The notes under the pieces: generated by a model | The model's database searches: none | What the model saw: only the letters and a program-made list of their open reading frames with translations | Told to the model about the DNA's origin: nothing | In this document: positions 1 to 6,554 of the stretch, in pieces | Position numbering within the stretch: the stretch's first letter is position 1 | Layout: each line of letters opens with the position of its first letter | Origin: Sporosarcina sp. | GTDB taxonomy: Bacteria > Bacillota > Bacilli > Bacillales_A > Planococcaceae | Direction: 5' to 3' | Length of the DNA: 9,459 bases | Assembly: GCA_029263945.1 (NCBI GenBank) | Contig: JARIDM010000002.1 | Span: 1-9,459, forward strand | Position numbers and translations under genes: made by a program

Positions 1-1160
1 AACTCAGTTTCAGTTGCAGCCCCTACTTTAATAACTGCGACCCCACCTGATAGTTTTGCAAGGCGCTCTTGTAGTTTTTCTTTATCAAACTCAGATGTTG
101 TATCTTCAAGTTGCATACGGATTTGGTTCACACGACCCGAAATTTGGTCCGCGTTTCCAGCACCTTCGACAATTGTTGTATTGTCTTTTGTGACAACCAC
201 TTTTGAAGCTGTTCCAAGTTGTGTAATTTGTGTTTCTTTCAGGTCTAGGCCAAGATCTTCTGTGATCATTTCGCCGCCTGTTAGAATGGCGATGTCTTCA
301 AGCATCGCTTTACGACGGTCTCCAAATCCTGGTGCTTTAACTGCAACTGCATTGAATGTACCACGAAGTTTATTGACCACAAGTGTCGCAAGTGCTTCGC
401 CTTCAATGTCTTCCGCAATCATAAGAAGTGGCTTACCTTCTTGAACAACTTGCTCAAGAACTGGTAAAATCTCTTGAATGCTTGCAATCTTTTTGTCAGT
501 AATTAAAATGTATGGATTGTCGAGCACTGCTTCCATTTTATCTGTATCTGATGCCATGTAAGCAGACAAGTCACCGCGGTCAAATTGCATACCTTCTACA
601 ACGTCAAGTTCAGTTGTGAACCCTTTTGACTCTTCAATTGTAATGACACCATCGTTGCCCACGCGCTCCATTGCATCTGCAATCAGTGAACCGACTTCTT
701 CGTCACCTGAAGAAATTGCTGCTACTTGTGCGATTGACTCTTTGTCTTCAATATTCTTTGAAATCACTGTTAATTCTTGAACAGCAGCTGTCACCGCTTG
801 TTCAATTCCTTTACGGATCCCAACTGGGTTTGCTCCAGCTGTTACGTTTTTAAGTCCTTCACTAATCATCGCTTGCGCAAGAACAGTTGCAGTTGTTGTT
901 CCGTCTCCTGCGATTTCGTTTGTTTTTGAAGCAACTTCAGCAACGAGTTTTGCACCCATATCTTCAAACTTGTCTTCAAGTTCAATTTCACGCGCAATGG
1001 TTACACCATCATTTGTAATGAGTGGTGACCCGAATGCTTTTTCAAGTACGACGTTACGGCCTTTAGGTCCAAGTGTAACTTTAACTGTATTCGCGAGCAT
1101 ATCTACACCGCGCTGCATTGCACTGCGCGCGTCTTCATTAAATTTAATTTCTTTAGCCAT
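1..1160 (-). CDS. groEL: 60 kDa chaperonin GroEL, 3' part cut off by the window edge
   Basis: GroEL is the cytoplasmic ATP-driven folding chamber that works as a double heptameric ring with GroES. About 386 residues from the N terminus are visible (the family is about 540), so the end of the apical domain and the C-terminal intermediate and equatorial segments lie outside the window. The protein begins MAKEIKFNEDARSAM. The nucleotide-binding signatures TLGPKGRNV (about 29-37) and AGDGTTTATVLA (about 85-96) are intact, followed by the apical-domain stretches MQFDRGDLS and KAPGFGDRRKAML. The ATG at 1158-1160 is preceded by a strong AGGAGGG site (1169-1175) with an 8-nt spacer. It is the second gene of the groES-groEL operon, 56 nt after the groES stop, and shares the CIRCE-controlled promoter. 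No frameshift is seen in the visible part. Identification is essentially certain. Confidence 0.98.
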   Translation of the reverse strand, partial: MAKEIKFNEDARSAMQRGVDMLANTVKVTLGPKGRNVVLEKAFGSPLITNDGVTIAREIELEDKFEDMGAKLVAEVASKTNEIAGDGTTTATVLAQAMISEGLKNVTAGANPVGIRKGIEQAVTAAVQELTVISKNIEDKESIAQVAAISSGDEEVGSLIADAMERVGNDGVITIEESKGFTTELDVVEGMQFDRGDLSAYMASDTDKMEAVLDNPYILITDKKIASIQEILPVLEQVVQEGKPLLMIAEDIEGEALATLVVNKLRGTFNAVAVKAPGFGDRRKAMLEDIAILTGGEMITEDLGLDLKETQITQLGTASKVVVTKDNTTIVEGAGNADQISGRVNQIRMQLEDTTSEFDKEKLQERLAKLSGGVAVIKVGAATETE

Positions 1161-1216
1161 TTATAATACCCTCCTGAGTTTTCGCTTGTTTATTTCAGTA
1201 CTTATACCTTCTATCC

Positions 1217-1501
1217 TTAACCAATGACAGCTAAAACATCGCTTTCACGTAGGATTAAATAGTCAGTACCGTCGTATTTAACTTCGCTGCCGGAATATTG
1301 AGCGAAAATGATGCGATCGCCTTCCTTAACTTCCAAGTCAAGACGTTGACCATTTTCTAGTACACGTCCTGTACCTACAGCGACTACTTTACCTTCTTGC
1401 GGCTTTTCTTTCGCAGAATCTGGTAGTACGATACCGCTTGACGTTTTTTCTTCTGCCTTAATTAGCTCGATTACGATACGATCACCTAGTGGTTTCAACA
1501 A
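1217..1501 (-). CDS. groES: 10 kDa co-chaperonin GroES, TTG start
   Basis: GroES is the heptameric lid of the GroEL chamber. From the TTG at 1499-1501 the protein has 94 residues and begins M-L-KPLGDRIVIEL, the usual GroES N terminus and length. The mobile-loop region (EEKTSSGIVLPDSAKEKP, about 17-34) and the C-terminal ILRESDVLAVIG are present. An in-frame ATG-started extension (from 1552) adds 17 lysine-rich residues with no counterpart in the family. It also starts inside the CIRCE operator, so I reject it. The TTG is preceded by GAGGAGG (1511-1517) with a 9-nt spacer. It is the first gene of the heat-shock operon with groEL, controlled by HrcA through CIRCE. Confidence 0.97.
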   Translation of the reverse strand: MLKPLGDRIVIELIKAEEKTSSGIVLPDSAKEKPQEGKVVAVGTGRVLENGQRLDLEVKEGDRIIFAQYSGSEVKYDGTDYLILRESDVLAVIG

Positions 1502-1510
1502 GTGAAACGA

Positions 1511-1517
1511 CCTCCTC
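1511..1517 (-). promoter_or_regulatory. Ribosome binding site that fixes the groES TTG start
   Basis: GAGGAGG on the minus strand, 9 nt before the TTG at 1501. There is no ATG at a suitable distance, so this site supports TTG as the true start of groES. Confidence 0.85.
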
Positions 1518-1535
1518 AGAATTTTCTTTTCTTTT

Positions 1536-1562
1536 TTAGCACTCAACTTCAACGAGTGCTAA
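1536..1562 (-). promoter_or_regulatory. CIRCE operator (HrcA binding site) of groES-groEL
   Basis: A perfect inverted repeat, TTAGCACTC, 9-bp spacer, GAGTGCTAA. This is the exact CIRCE consensus bound by the heat-shock repressor HrcA in Firmicutes. It lies between the promoter -10 box (1573-1578) and the groES ribosome binding site, so it sits in the 5' leader just after the expected transcription start. That placement is usual for repression of groESL. hrcA itself is not in the window. Confidence 0.97.
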
Positions 1563-1572
1563 CACAATTCTT

Positions 1573-1601
1573 ATCATAATAAATTTCAGTGAATTTTGCA
1601 A
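1573..1601 (-). promoter_or_regulatory. Sigma-A type promoter of groES-groEL
   Basis: On the minus strand TTGCAA (1596-1601) is followed by 17 bp and TATGAT (1573-1578). Transcription would start around 1566, directly before the CIRCE operator. The match to the vegetative consensus and the operator placement agree with HrcA-controlled housekeeping transcription. Confidence 0.8.
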
Positions 1602-1626
1602 GTAATGTACTCACACAATCTTCTCT

Positions 1627-1655
1627 TTGCTTATCAAGTTTAAAACCGCTAAAAT
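1627..1655 (+). promoter_or_regulatory. Sigma-A type promoter of the CPBP gene
   Basis: TTGCTT (1627-1632), a 17-bp spacer and TAAAAT (1650-1655), giving a predicted start near 1662 and a leader of about 25 nt to the TTG start codon. Its -35 box lies only 25 bp from the -35 box of the divergent groES promoter. Confidence 0.65.
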
Positions 1656-1672
1656 AACAAGAGTGTTCAATG

Positions 1673-1680
1673 AAAGGATG
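1673..1680 (+). promoter_or_regulatory. Ribosome binding site that decides the ydiL start
   Basis: AAAGGATG lies 9 nt before the TTG at 1687, counted from the last G of AAAGG. The ATG inside this motif (1678-1680) would have its Shine-Dalgarno bases directly adjacent, with no spacer, so the TTG is preferred. Confidence 0.6.
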
Positions 1681-1686
1681 ACGATT

Positions 1687-2421
1687 TTGAAAAACTGGAA
1701 AATCTATTTATCACTTGTCTTCATATACATCGCCATGCAAATCGGAAGTGTCTTTTTAGCAGAGGCTTTGATTCAATACTTCAAAGGTGATCCTAGTTAT
1801 ACGTTACAAGAAGCGAAGTACCACGGGTTTGCTTGGTCCTTATTTATCTCCAACGCTTTGGCCGCCCTACTCTTTTATTTACTTCTTTTCCGTAAAAAGA
1901 ACTTCTTTAGAGTCTTTAAAGGAAAACCAGCTACGTTAGGCTATACGGTCTTATGGGGGGTCATTGGTTTCTTCCTTGCACTGCTCGGACAAATGGTGGC
2001 GGGTATGATTGAATTGTCGTTTGGGGTAGAAGCTGGGTCTGAAAATACCGCTCTGCTCTCGGATATCGCAAGAGTTTCACCGATTGTCATTATCTCCATG
2101 GTGATTTTCGCGCCAATTCTTGAGGAATTAATTTTTAGACGTGTTCTATTTGGGGGGCTTTATCAAAAGACGAACTTTATAATTGCTGCTTTAGTCAGTG
2201 CCCTTATTTTTGCGGCTGTACATGGTGAACTTCAACATACGCTAATTTATATGGCGCCAGCACTAGTCTTCTCTTTTATTTACTTTAAAACAAAACGTCT
2301 ACTCGCTCCGATACTTGCACATTTACTCATGAACGGTTTCGTTGTAGTTGTGCAACTTAACATCGAGAAAATTCTTGATTACCAAGAAAAAATTGAATCC
2401 TTATTCGTTTTCTTTAAATAA
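1687..2421 (+). CDS. ydiL: CPBP-family intramembrane metalloprotease-like protein (YdiL type)
   Basis: An integral membrane protein of the CPBP (CAAX protease and bacteriocin-processing, formerly Abi) family, which are putative glutamate/histidine metalloproteases acting inside the bilayer. With the TTG start it has 244 residues, the length I recall for B. subtilis YdiL. About six to eight hydrophobic segments are visible (near 6-27, 48-68, 84-108, 130-146, 164-180, 186-200, 206-226). The three family motifs are intact: EELIFRR (146-152), the histidine of FAAVHG (H179), and AHLLMNG (H212, N216). Catalytic competence is therefore likely, but the substrate is unknown. An ATG at 1678 and a TTG at 1627 are alternative starts; the latter falls in the -35 box. 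The gene is divergent from groES, and its position beside groESL is conserved in Bacillus. No bacteriocin or peptide-processing cluster is nearby, so an immunity role is not supported here. Confidence 0.9.
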   Translation: MKNWKIYLSLVFIYIAMQIGSVFLAEALIQYFKGDPSYTLQEAKYHGFAWSLFISNALAALLFYLLLFRKKNFFRVFKGKPATLGYTVLWGVIGFFLALLGQMVAGMIELSFGVEAGSENTALLSDIARVSPIVIISMVIFAPILEELIFRRVLFGGLYQKTNFIIAALVSALIFAAVHGELQHTLIYMAPALVFSFIYFKTKRLLAPILAHLLMNGFVVVVQLNIEKILDYQEKIESLFVFFK

Positions 2422-2460
2422 AAAAATCTTCCGCCTATCCAATAGGTGGAAGATTTTTTT
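2420..2460. terminator. Bidirectional terminator between ydiL and tatC
   Basis: A hairpin with arms ATCTTCCGCCTAT (2426-2438) and ATAGGTGGAAGAT (2442-2454), one G-T pair and a 3-nt loop. A T-run follows on each strand (2454-2460 for plus; the A-run 2420-2426 read from minus). It serves both convergent genes and touches both stop codons. Confidence 0.9.
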
Positions 2461-3220
2461 ATTGTTCGTCTTGTGCTTCTTCGATTTGTCGTTGTTGCTC
2501 TGATTTTAAGTATTTTCGGTACCCAAAACGAGAGATAATAATACTCACTTCATATAGAAGGAAGAGTGGAACCGTGACAAACAAATGAGACACAATATCT
2601 GGCGGGGTAATAAACGCTGCGACGACAAATAAGCCGAAGTATGCAAATTTACGAATCTTTACAAGTACCACCGGGTTTAAGAGGCCCAGACGTGTTAAGA
2701 ATAAGAGCACAACTGGGAGTTGAAAAACAATCGCAAATGGGATCGTGAGTTGAAATAAAAACCCAAAATACTCGTTAATCCCGATTGTTTGGACAATCCC
2801 AAGGTCTGTGGACAAGTTCATCATAAACCGCATCACATAGGGCAGTAGGACAAAGTAAGAAAAAGCAATGCCTCCAATTGTTAATAGAAAGGAGAACGGA
2901 ATATAACTCAGGGTGACACGTCGCTCTCGCTCATGTAAGCCCGGCGAGATAAATGCCCAAAACTGATACATAATAACTGGTGAAATAATAATAATGGCAA
3001 TAAAAATAATGACCTTTAAATAAATCACAATCGGATCGATCACATTAAAAGCGTTTAAGGTAATGTTTTTAACTTCTCCGTCAATCTGCAAAAACTGAAT
3101 GAGCGGTTTGGCTAGAAAAAAGCTACCCAGTACGGCAACAACAAAGAAAACGACAAGAACAATAAGTCGTTTTCTAAATTCATCTATATGCTCAATGATG
3201 GTTAAATTCTTATCATTCAT
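2459..3220 (-). CDS. tatC: Twin-arginine translocase subunit TatC
   Basis: TatC is the polytopic membrane receptor that recognises twin-arginine signal peptides and recruits TatA for export of folded proteins. The 253-residue product has the usual length and six hydrophobic segments (about 18-36, 64-87, 106-130, 152-177, 190-206, 210-229). Family signatures are present: the N-terminal EHIDEFRKRL (10-19), the first periplasmic/cytoplasmic loop motif SPGLHERER (92-100), and TPPDIVSH (205-212) near the last membrane pair. The TM4 position that carries a glutamate in E. coli TatC (FEVP) reads FQLP here (Q167). The C terminus is a charged cytoplasmic tail. The gene lies 17 nt after tatA, so the two form a TatA-TatC minimal system like B. 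subtilis TatAy-TatCy. No Tat substrate gene is adjacent. Confidence 0.97.
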   Translation of the reverse strand: MNDKNLTIIEHIDEFRKRLIVLVVFFVVAVLGSFFLAKPLIQFLQIDGEVKNITLNAFNVIDPIVIYLKVIIFIAIIIISPVIMYQFWAFISPGLHERERRVTLSYIPFSFLLTIGGIAFSYFVLLPYVMRFMMNLSTDLGIVQTIGINEYFGFLFQLTIPFAIVFQLPVVLLFLTRLGLLNPVVLVKIRKFAYFGLFVVAAFITPPDIVSHLFVTVPLFLLYEVSIIISRFGYRKYLKSEQQRQIEEAQDEQ

Positions 3221-3237
3221 CGGAAAGACACCCTTAC

Positions 3238-3426
3238 TTACTCAAGTTCTTTTTTATCTTCAGCTTTCTTCACAGTGCTCTCATCATCATCGACAAGACC
3301 TTTTGTTGCTGATTTAAATTCACGTAGTGAAGAACCAAATGCTTTGCCGATTTCAGGTAACTTTTTCGGACCAAAAACAAGCAGTGCAATAACTGCAATA
3401 ACGATAAGACTCATTGGACCTGGCAT
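3238..3426 (-). CDS. tatA: Twin-arginine translocase pore subunit TatA (TatAy-like)
   Basis: A 62-residue TatA/E protein that oligomerises into the Tat translocation site. It has a short N-terminal membrane helix (about 4-18), the hinge FGPKKLPEIG (18-27), an amphipathic helix (about 25-45, including LREFKSATKGL) and a very acidic and lysine-rich tail. The ATG at 3424-3426 has a strong GGGAGGTG site (3434-3441) 7 nt upstream. It is followed by tatC after 17 nt. There is no tatB, as expected for Gram-positive minimal Tat systems in which TatA is bifunctional. It lies 78 nt after rex with no terminator in between, so read-through from the rex promoter is likely. A TATGAT at 3454-3459 could be a -10 box but has no convincing -35 partner. 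Confidence 0.95.
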   Translation of the reverse strand: MPGPMSLIVIAVIALLVFGPKKLPEIGKAFGSSLREFKSATKGLVDDDESTVKKAEDKKELE

Positions 3427-3504
3427 AATCGGACACCTCCCTATTCGAGAAAGATCATACTTGAAATCTTCCGTATATAACTATTTTACATGATAATGAC
3501 TGAT

Positions 3505-4173
3505 TTAGCTATCAACGCGTGAGGATAATTTTGAATCTTTCACGTCATTCTTCATAAAATAAATTAAAGTTTGTAACTCAACAGACAAATCAATTGTATG
3601 TACCCGAACTGATTCTGGTGTGGATAGTCGCACTGGTGTGAAGTTTAGAATCCCTTTAACACCAATATCGACAAGGTGATCTGTCACTTCTTGCGCCTCA
3701 CTAGCGGGTACAGTGAGGATTACAAGGTCTATCTGATATTCTTTTAATTTCACTTCAAGCATATCGGGTTTAAAAATTGGAATGCCAACGTTTTGTTCCA
3801 CATCTTTAGAGCCTTTGGGATCAAATGCGACCACGATACGCGTGTTATGGTTTTTGTGGAAGTTATATTTTAAAAATGCACCGCCTAAACCACCTACACC
3901 GACGAGCGCAACATCTGTCTCTTCATCTTGGTCTAGAATTCGTCGAAAAAAACTCACAAGATAATCTACATCGTATCCGTATCCTTTTCTACCCAAAGCA
4001 CCAAAATGAGAGAAATCTCTTCGAATTGTCGCTGCATCAATTTTCATCGCTTCACTTAACTCGCTTGAGGATACACGTTTCTTCTCAGCATTTGCGAAGT
4101 TCTGAAGAAATCTATAATAGAGCGGCAACCTTTTTGACGTTGCTTGTGGTATTTTCGGTATTTCCTCAGTCAT
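3505..4173 (-). CDS. rex: Redox-sensing transcriptional repressor Rex
   Basis: Rex is a homodimeric repressor that binds DNA when NADH/NAD+ is low and leaves when NADH rises, controlling fermentation and respiration genes. The 222-residue protein starts MTEEIPKIPQATSKRLPLYY. It has an N-terminal winged-helix domain (about 1-80) with the recognition segment RRDFSHFGALG (51-61) and the wing GYGYDVDYL. The Rossmann domain follows, with GVGGLGGAF (92-100) for NAD(H) and the C-terminal domain-swapped helix HTIDLSVELQTLIYFM (192-207). The ATG at 4171-4173 was chosen because of AGGAGG at 4180-4185. An upstream in-frame start would add 31 residues running through the promoter and ribosome binding site. 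I see no Rex operator (TTGTGAA...TTCACAA) in its promoter, so autoregulation is not evident. It leads the rex-tatA-tatC unit. Confidence 0.97.
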   Translation of the reverse strand: MTEEIPKIPQATSKRLPLYYRFLQNFANAEKKRVSSSELSEAMKIDAATIRRDFSHFGALGRKGYGYDVDYLVSFFRRILDQDEETDVALVGVGGLGGAFLKYNFHKNHNTRIVVAFDPKGSKDVEQNVGIPIFKPDMLEVKLKEYQIDLVILTVPASEAQEVTDHLVDIGVKGILNFTPVRLSTPESVRVHTIDLSVELQTLIYFMKNDVKDSKLSSRVDS

Positions 4174-4179
4174 TTTAAG

Positions 4180-4185
4180 CCTCCT
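4180..4185 (-). promoter_or_regulatory. Ribosome binding site that fixes the rex start
   Basis: AGGAGG on the minus strand, 6 nt before the ATG at 4173. It excludes the longer in-frame reading that begins at 4266. Confidence 0.85.
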
Positions 4186-4207
4186 AGATACACTTTGTAC
4201 CGCTTCA

Positions 4208-4236
4208 ATCGTACAGGAATTGACGATTTTTGTAAA
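4208..4236 (-). promoter_or_regulatory. Sigma-A type promoter of rex (tatA-tatC)
   Basis: On the minus strand TTTACA (4231-4236), 17 bp, TACGAT (4208-4213). The start would be near 4201, about 28 nt before the rex ATG. No inverted repeat resembling a Rex site overlaps it. Confidence 0.65.
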
Positions 4237-4272
4237 GTTGAGGTTTGCTCGTTTTTCTTTATTCAAGTAGAC

Positions 4273-4278
4273 TATAAT
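4273..4278 (+). promoter_or_regulatory. Probable -10 box of the ABC-F gene
   Basis: A perfect TATAAT located 20 bp before the ATG at 4298. The -35 region is weak (CGTTTT at 17-bp spacing, 4250-4255), so the promoter is only partly supported. The ribosome binding site GAGGTG follows with an 8-nt spacer. Confidence 0.4.
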
Positions 4279-4297
4279 TGAATAGAGGTGTTAAAGC

Positions 4298-6223
4298 ATG
4301 ATTGTATTACAAGTCAATAAACTGACAAAATCATTTTCTGGAATTAATATCATAGAAAACGTTCAACTCGAAGTTCAACATCGAGACCGCGTTGCACTCG
4401 TTGGAAGAAACGGCGCAGGAAAATCGACCTTGCTCAAAATAATTGCTGGCGAGATGACTGCGGACACAGGCGACTTAATTATCCCCAAAGATACGCGTAT
4501 CGGCTACTTAGAACAACATTCTGGGATTGACTCAACGCTTACTGTATGGGATGAAATGATGACGGTCTTTGAGCCTATTCGTGCAATGGAGAGACGGATT
4601 CGCTCGTTAGAAGAGCAAATGGCCACGCCTGAGATTTATGCTGACCCTGATGAGTTTGCACGTGTCACTGTCGAATACGATGAATTACAAACAGAGTTTA
4701 AAGCGGATAATGGGTTTCAATACGAATCAGACACGCGGTCCGTTCTTCACGGCATGCGATTTTATCCAGAGGATTATGACAAACAGGTCAACTTATTATC
4801 TGGCGGACAAAAAACAAGGCTCGCACTCGCTAAGATGTTATTAAGTAAACCTGATTTACTCATTCTGGATGAACCAACAAACCATTTAGATATCGAAACA
4901 CTGGGATGGTTGGAAAAGTATTTAGTTGGTTATGAAGGTGCGCTTCTCATTGTTTCTCATGACCGCTATTTCTTAGATGAAATCGTGACCCTTGTCTATG
5001 AAGTTTCACGACGTAAAGTGGAGAAATATGTAGGGAATTATAGCGCATACTTAACTGACAAAGCCCTGAATTACGAACGTGACTTAAAACTCTTTGAACG
5101 TGAAGCGAGTGAGCGTGCGAATCTTGAAGATTTTATTCAAAAGAATATTGCACGTGCTTCAACGTCTAAAATGGCCCAAAGTAGAAGAAAGTTCTTAGAA
5201 CGTAAAGATTGGATGGAGTCTCCAGATGGCGACGAAAAGTCGGCTCGTTTTACTTTTTCAATTGACAGACAAAGTGGAAATGACGTGCTCGCAATTGATG
5301 GACTGTCGATTGGCTATGACCAAGTGCCTGTCTCAAAGAACCTTAATATGCGGGTTTACAAAGGTGAACGAATCGCCATTATTGGCCCAAATGGCGTTGG
5401 AAAATCAACCTTATTAAAAACCATCGTTAAACAACAAACGCCTTTAGCAGGCGAGATTAAGTACGGTACAAACGTTCAATTTGGCTATTACGATCAAGAA
5501 CAAGAGACGCTTACGGGAACGAGTTCCGTATTAGAGGAACTTTGGCAAGAATGGCCGATGATGAATGAAAAAGACATCCGTGGCGTTCTAGGGCGTTTTC
5601 TATTCACAGGAGACGACGTCACAAAACCAGTTACTTCGTTATCAGGTGGAGAAAAAGCAAGACTGTCCCTAGCCAAACTAATGTTACAAAAGTCGAATAC
5701 ACTCATACTAGATGAACCGACAAACCACTTAGATTTGGATAGCAAAGAAATTTTAGAAAACGCACTTTTTGATTTTCCAGGTACTATTATATTCGTTTCG
5801 CATGACCGCTACTTCATTAACCGCATTGCAACAAAAGTCATTGATATCAGTGCAGATGCTGCGGTTGAATACTTGGGAGACTATGATTACTTTGTAGAGA
5901 AAAAACAAGAGCAAGCAGAATTGGTTGCTGAACAAACACAGGCTACTGTGCAAAAGGCTATCCCAACCGAATCGAAACGAGATATAAACCGTGAAGAGAA
6001 AAGACAAGAACGTCGGTTAACGAGAGCCATTACTGAAGTTGAACAAGAAATGGCTTCCCTTGAAGCAGAAATTGCACAGTTAGAAACAGAGTTAACGAAC
6101 ACAGCGTTTGCAGATGACCATGTAAAATTGATGGAAATTCAAGCAGAAATCGATTTACGCCAAGGACTTCATGATGAAAAAGCAGACCATTGGCTTGAAC
6201 TTCAGGAAGAACTTGAAGCTTAA
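4298..6223 (+). CDS. ydiF: ABC-F family ATPase (YdiF type), ribosome-associated
   Basis: A soluble duplicated ATP-binding cassette protein without membrane domains. ABC-F proteins bind the ribosomal E site and act in translation or antibiotic protection. The 641 residues match the YdiF length. NBD1: Walker A GRNGAGKST (36-44), signature LSGGQKTRL (167-175), Walker B LLILDEPTNHLD (187-198), switch SHDRYF (220-225). A charged linker of about 80 residues (about 240-325) corresponds to the P-site tRNA-interaction motif. NBD2: GPNGVGKST (363-371), LSGGEKARL (448-456), LILDEPTNHLD (469-479), SHDRYF (501-506). A Glu/Gln-rich C-terminal coiled coil (about 560-641) is typical of this subfamily. All catalytic residues are intact in both halves. 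It is divergent from rex and ends in its own terminator. No antibiotic-inducible leader peptide or attenuator is seen before it, so a housekeeping translation role is more likely than resistance. Confidence 0.93.
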   Translation: MIVLQVNKLTKSFSGINIIENVQLEVQHRDRVALVGRNGAGKSTLLKIIAGEMTADTGDLIIPKDTRIGYLEQHSGIDSTLTVWDEMMTVFEPIRAMERRIRSLEEQMATPEIYADPDEFARVTVEYDELQTEFKADNGFQYESDTRSVLHGMRFYPEDYDKQVNLLSGGQKTRLALAKMLLSKPDLLILDEPTNHLDIETLGWLEKYLVGYEGALLIVSHDRYFLDEIVTLVYEVSRRKVEKYVGNYSAYLTDKALNYERDLKLFEREASERANLEDFIQKNIARASTSKMAQSRRKFLERKDWMESPDGDEKSARFTFSIDRQSGNDVLAIDGLSIGYDQVPVSKNLNMRVYKGERIAIIGPNGVGKSTLLKTIVKQQTPLAGEIKYGTNVQFGYYDQEQETLTGTSSVLEELWQEWPMMNEKDIRGVLGRFLFTGDDVTKPVTSLSGGEKARLSLAKLMLQKSNTLILDEPTNHLDLDSKEILENALFDFPGTIIFVSHDRYFINRIATKVIDISADAAVEYLGDYDYFVEKKQEQAELVAEQTQATVQKAIPTESKRDINREEKRQERRLTRAITEVEQEMASLEAEIAQLETELTNTAFADDHVKLMEIQAEIDLRQGLHDEKADHWLELQEELEA

Positions 6224-6244
6224 AGTTTGGCGAAGCATGTAAAG

Positions 6245-6281
6245 ACAGGTAAAGGTTGAGGTATCCCTTTACCTGTTTTTT
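6245..6281 (+). terminator. Rho-independent terminator of the ABC-F gene
   Basis: A perfect 11-bp stem, ACAGGTAAAGG (6245-6255) with CCTTTACCTGT (6266-6276), a 10-nt loop and a following T-run (6276-6281), 22 bp after the stop codon. Confidence 0.92.
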
Positions 6282-6554
6282 ATATGATAACTTCAATGGA
6301 TTATTTTGGATGTACTAAAGATATCACGAAGATAGACAATGATCATTTCCACAATCTTACCCACACCCTAAATCCTTTTATTATCATGTATTCACATAGT
6401 TATGCACAGTATCCACAATTTAAATTGTAAATACACACAATTTTATCCCTTCCGAATGACTATAAGGTGGGTATTTATTTTTATTGTCCACAGCTTATCC
6501 ACAGATTGTTAATAAGTACGAATGTTCCTCTTGACAAATCCAAAATGAGCAATT
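6282..6554. other. Non-coding region between convergent terminators
   Basis: About 270 bp of AT-rich DNA bounded by the ABC-F terminator and the tsaD terminator. Both flanking genes read into it. I find no supportable ORF, no RNA gene and no good outward promoter. Its recognisable content is the DnaA-box cluster described separately. Confidence 0.8.
6357..6515. promoter_or_regulatory. DnaA-box cluster
   Basis: Seven sites match the DnaA box TTATNCACA with no more than one mismatch. Plus strand: TTACCCACA (6357), GTATTCACA (6388), TTATGCACA (6400, exact), GTATCCACA (6409), TTGTCCACA (6484), TTATCCACA (6495, exact consensus). Minus strand: TTATTAACA (6507-6515). The middle three are packed at 12- and 9-bp steps, and the 6484/6495 pair is 11 bp apart, close to one helical turn. 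The density is far above chance for a 9-mer. DnaA, the replication initiator and transcription factor, is the expected ligand. Because no gene starts here, a titration or replication-control role is more likely than promoter control; that is inference. From memory, stable DnaA binding near gcp (tsaD) has been reported in B. subtilis, which would make this site conserved. Confidence 0.8.

Noticed and set aside
1217..1552. Longer groES reading with a 17-residue lysine-rich N-terminal extension
   Set aside because: The extension begins inside CIRCE, runs through the ribosome binding site and has no family counterpart.
1627..2421. The CPBP protein as a bacteriocin immunity or phage-defence gene
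   Set aside because: The neighbours are housekeeping genes, its position beside groESL is conserved in Bacillus, and no toxin, peptide or transporter genes accompany it.
4298..6223. The ABC-F protein as an antibiotic-resistance factor
   Set aside because: Its length, C-terminal coiled coil and chromosomal synteny match YdiF, and there is no leader ORF or attenuator of the kind found before resistance ABC-F genes.
6030..6296. Minus-strand reading frame at the ABC-F 3' end running into the DnaA-box region
   Set aside because: It is an antisense shadow of the coiled-coil coding region that crosses the ABC-F terminator, with no ribosome binding site or family features.
6282..6554. Whether this gap is the replication origin oriC itself
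   Set aside because: dnaA, dnaN, rpmH and other oriC neighbours are absent, and no clear unwinding element or DnaA-trio run is seen next to the boxes; a secondary DnaA-box cluster is the better reading.
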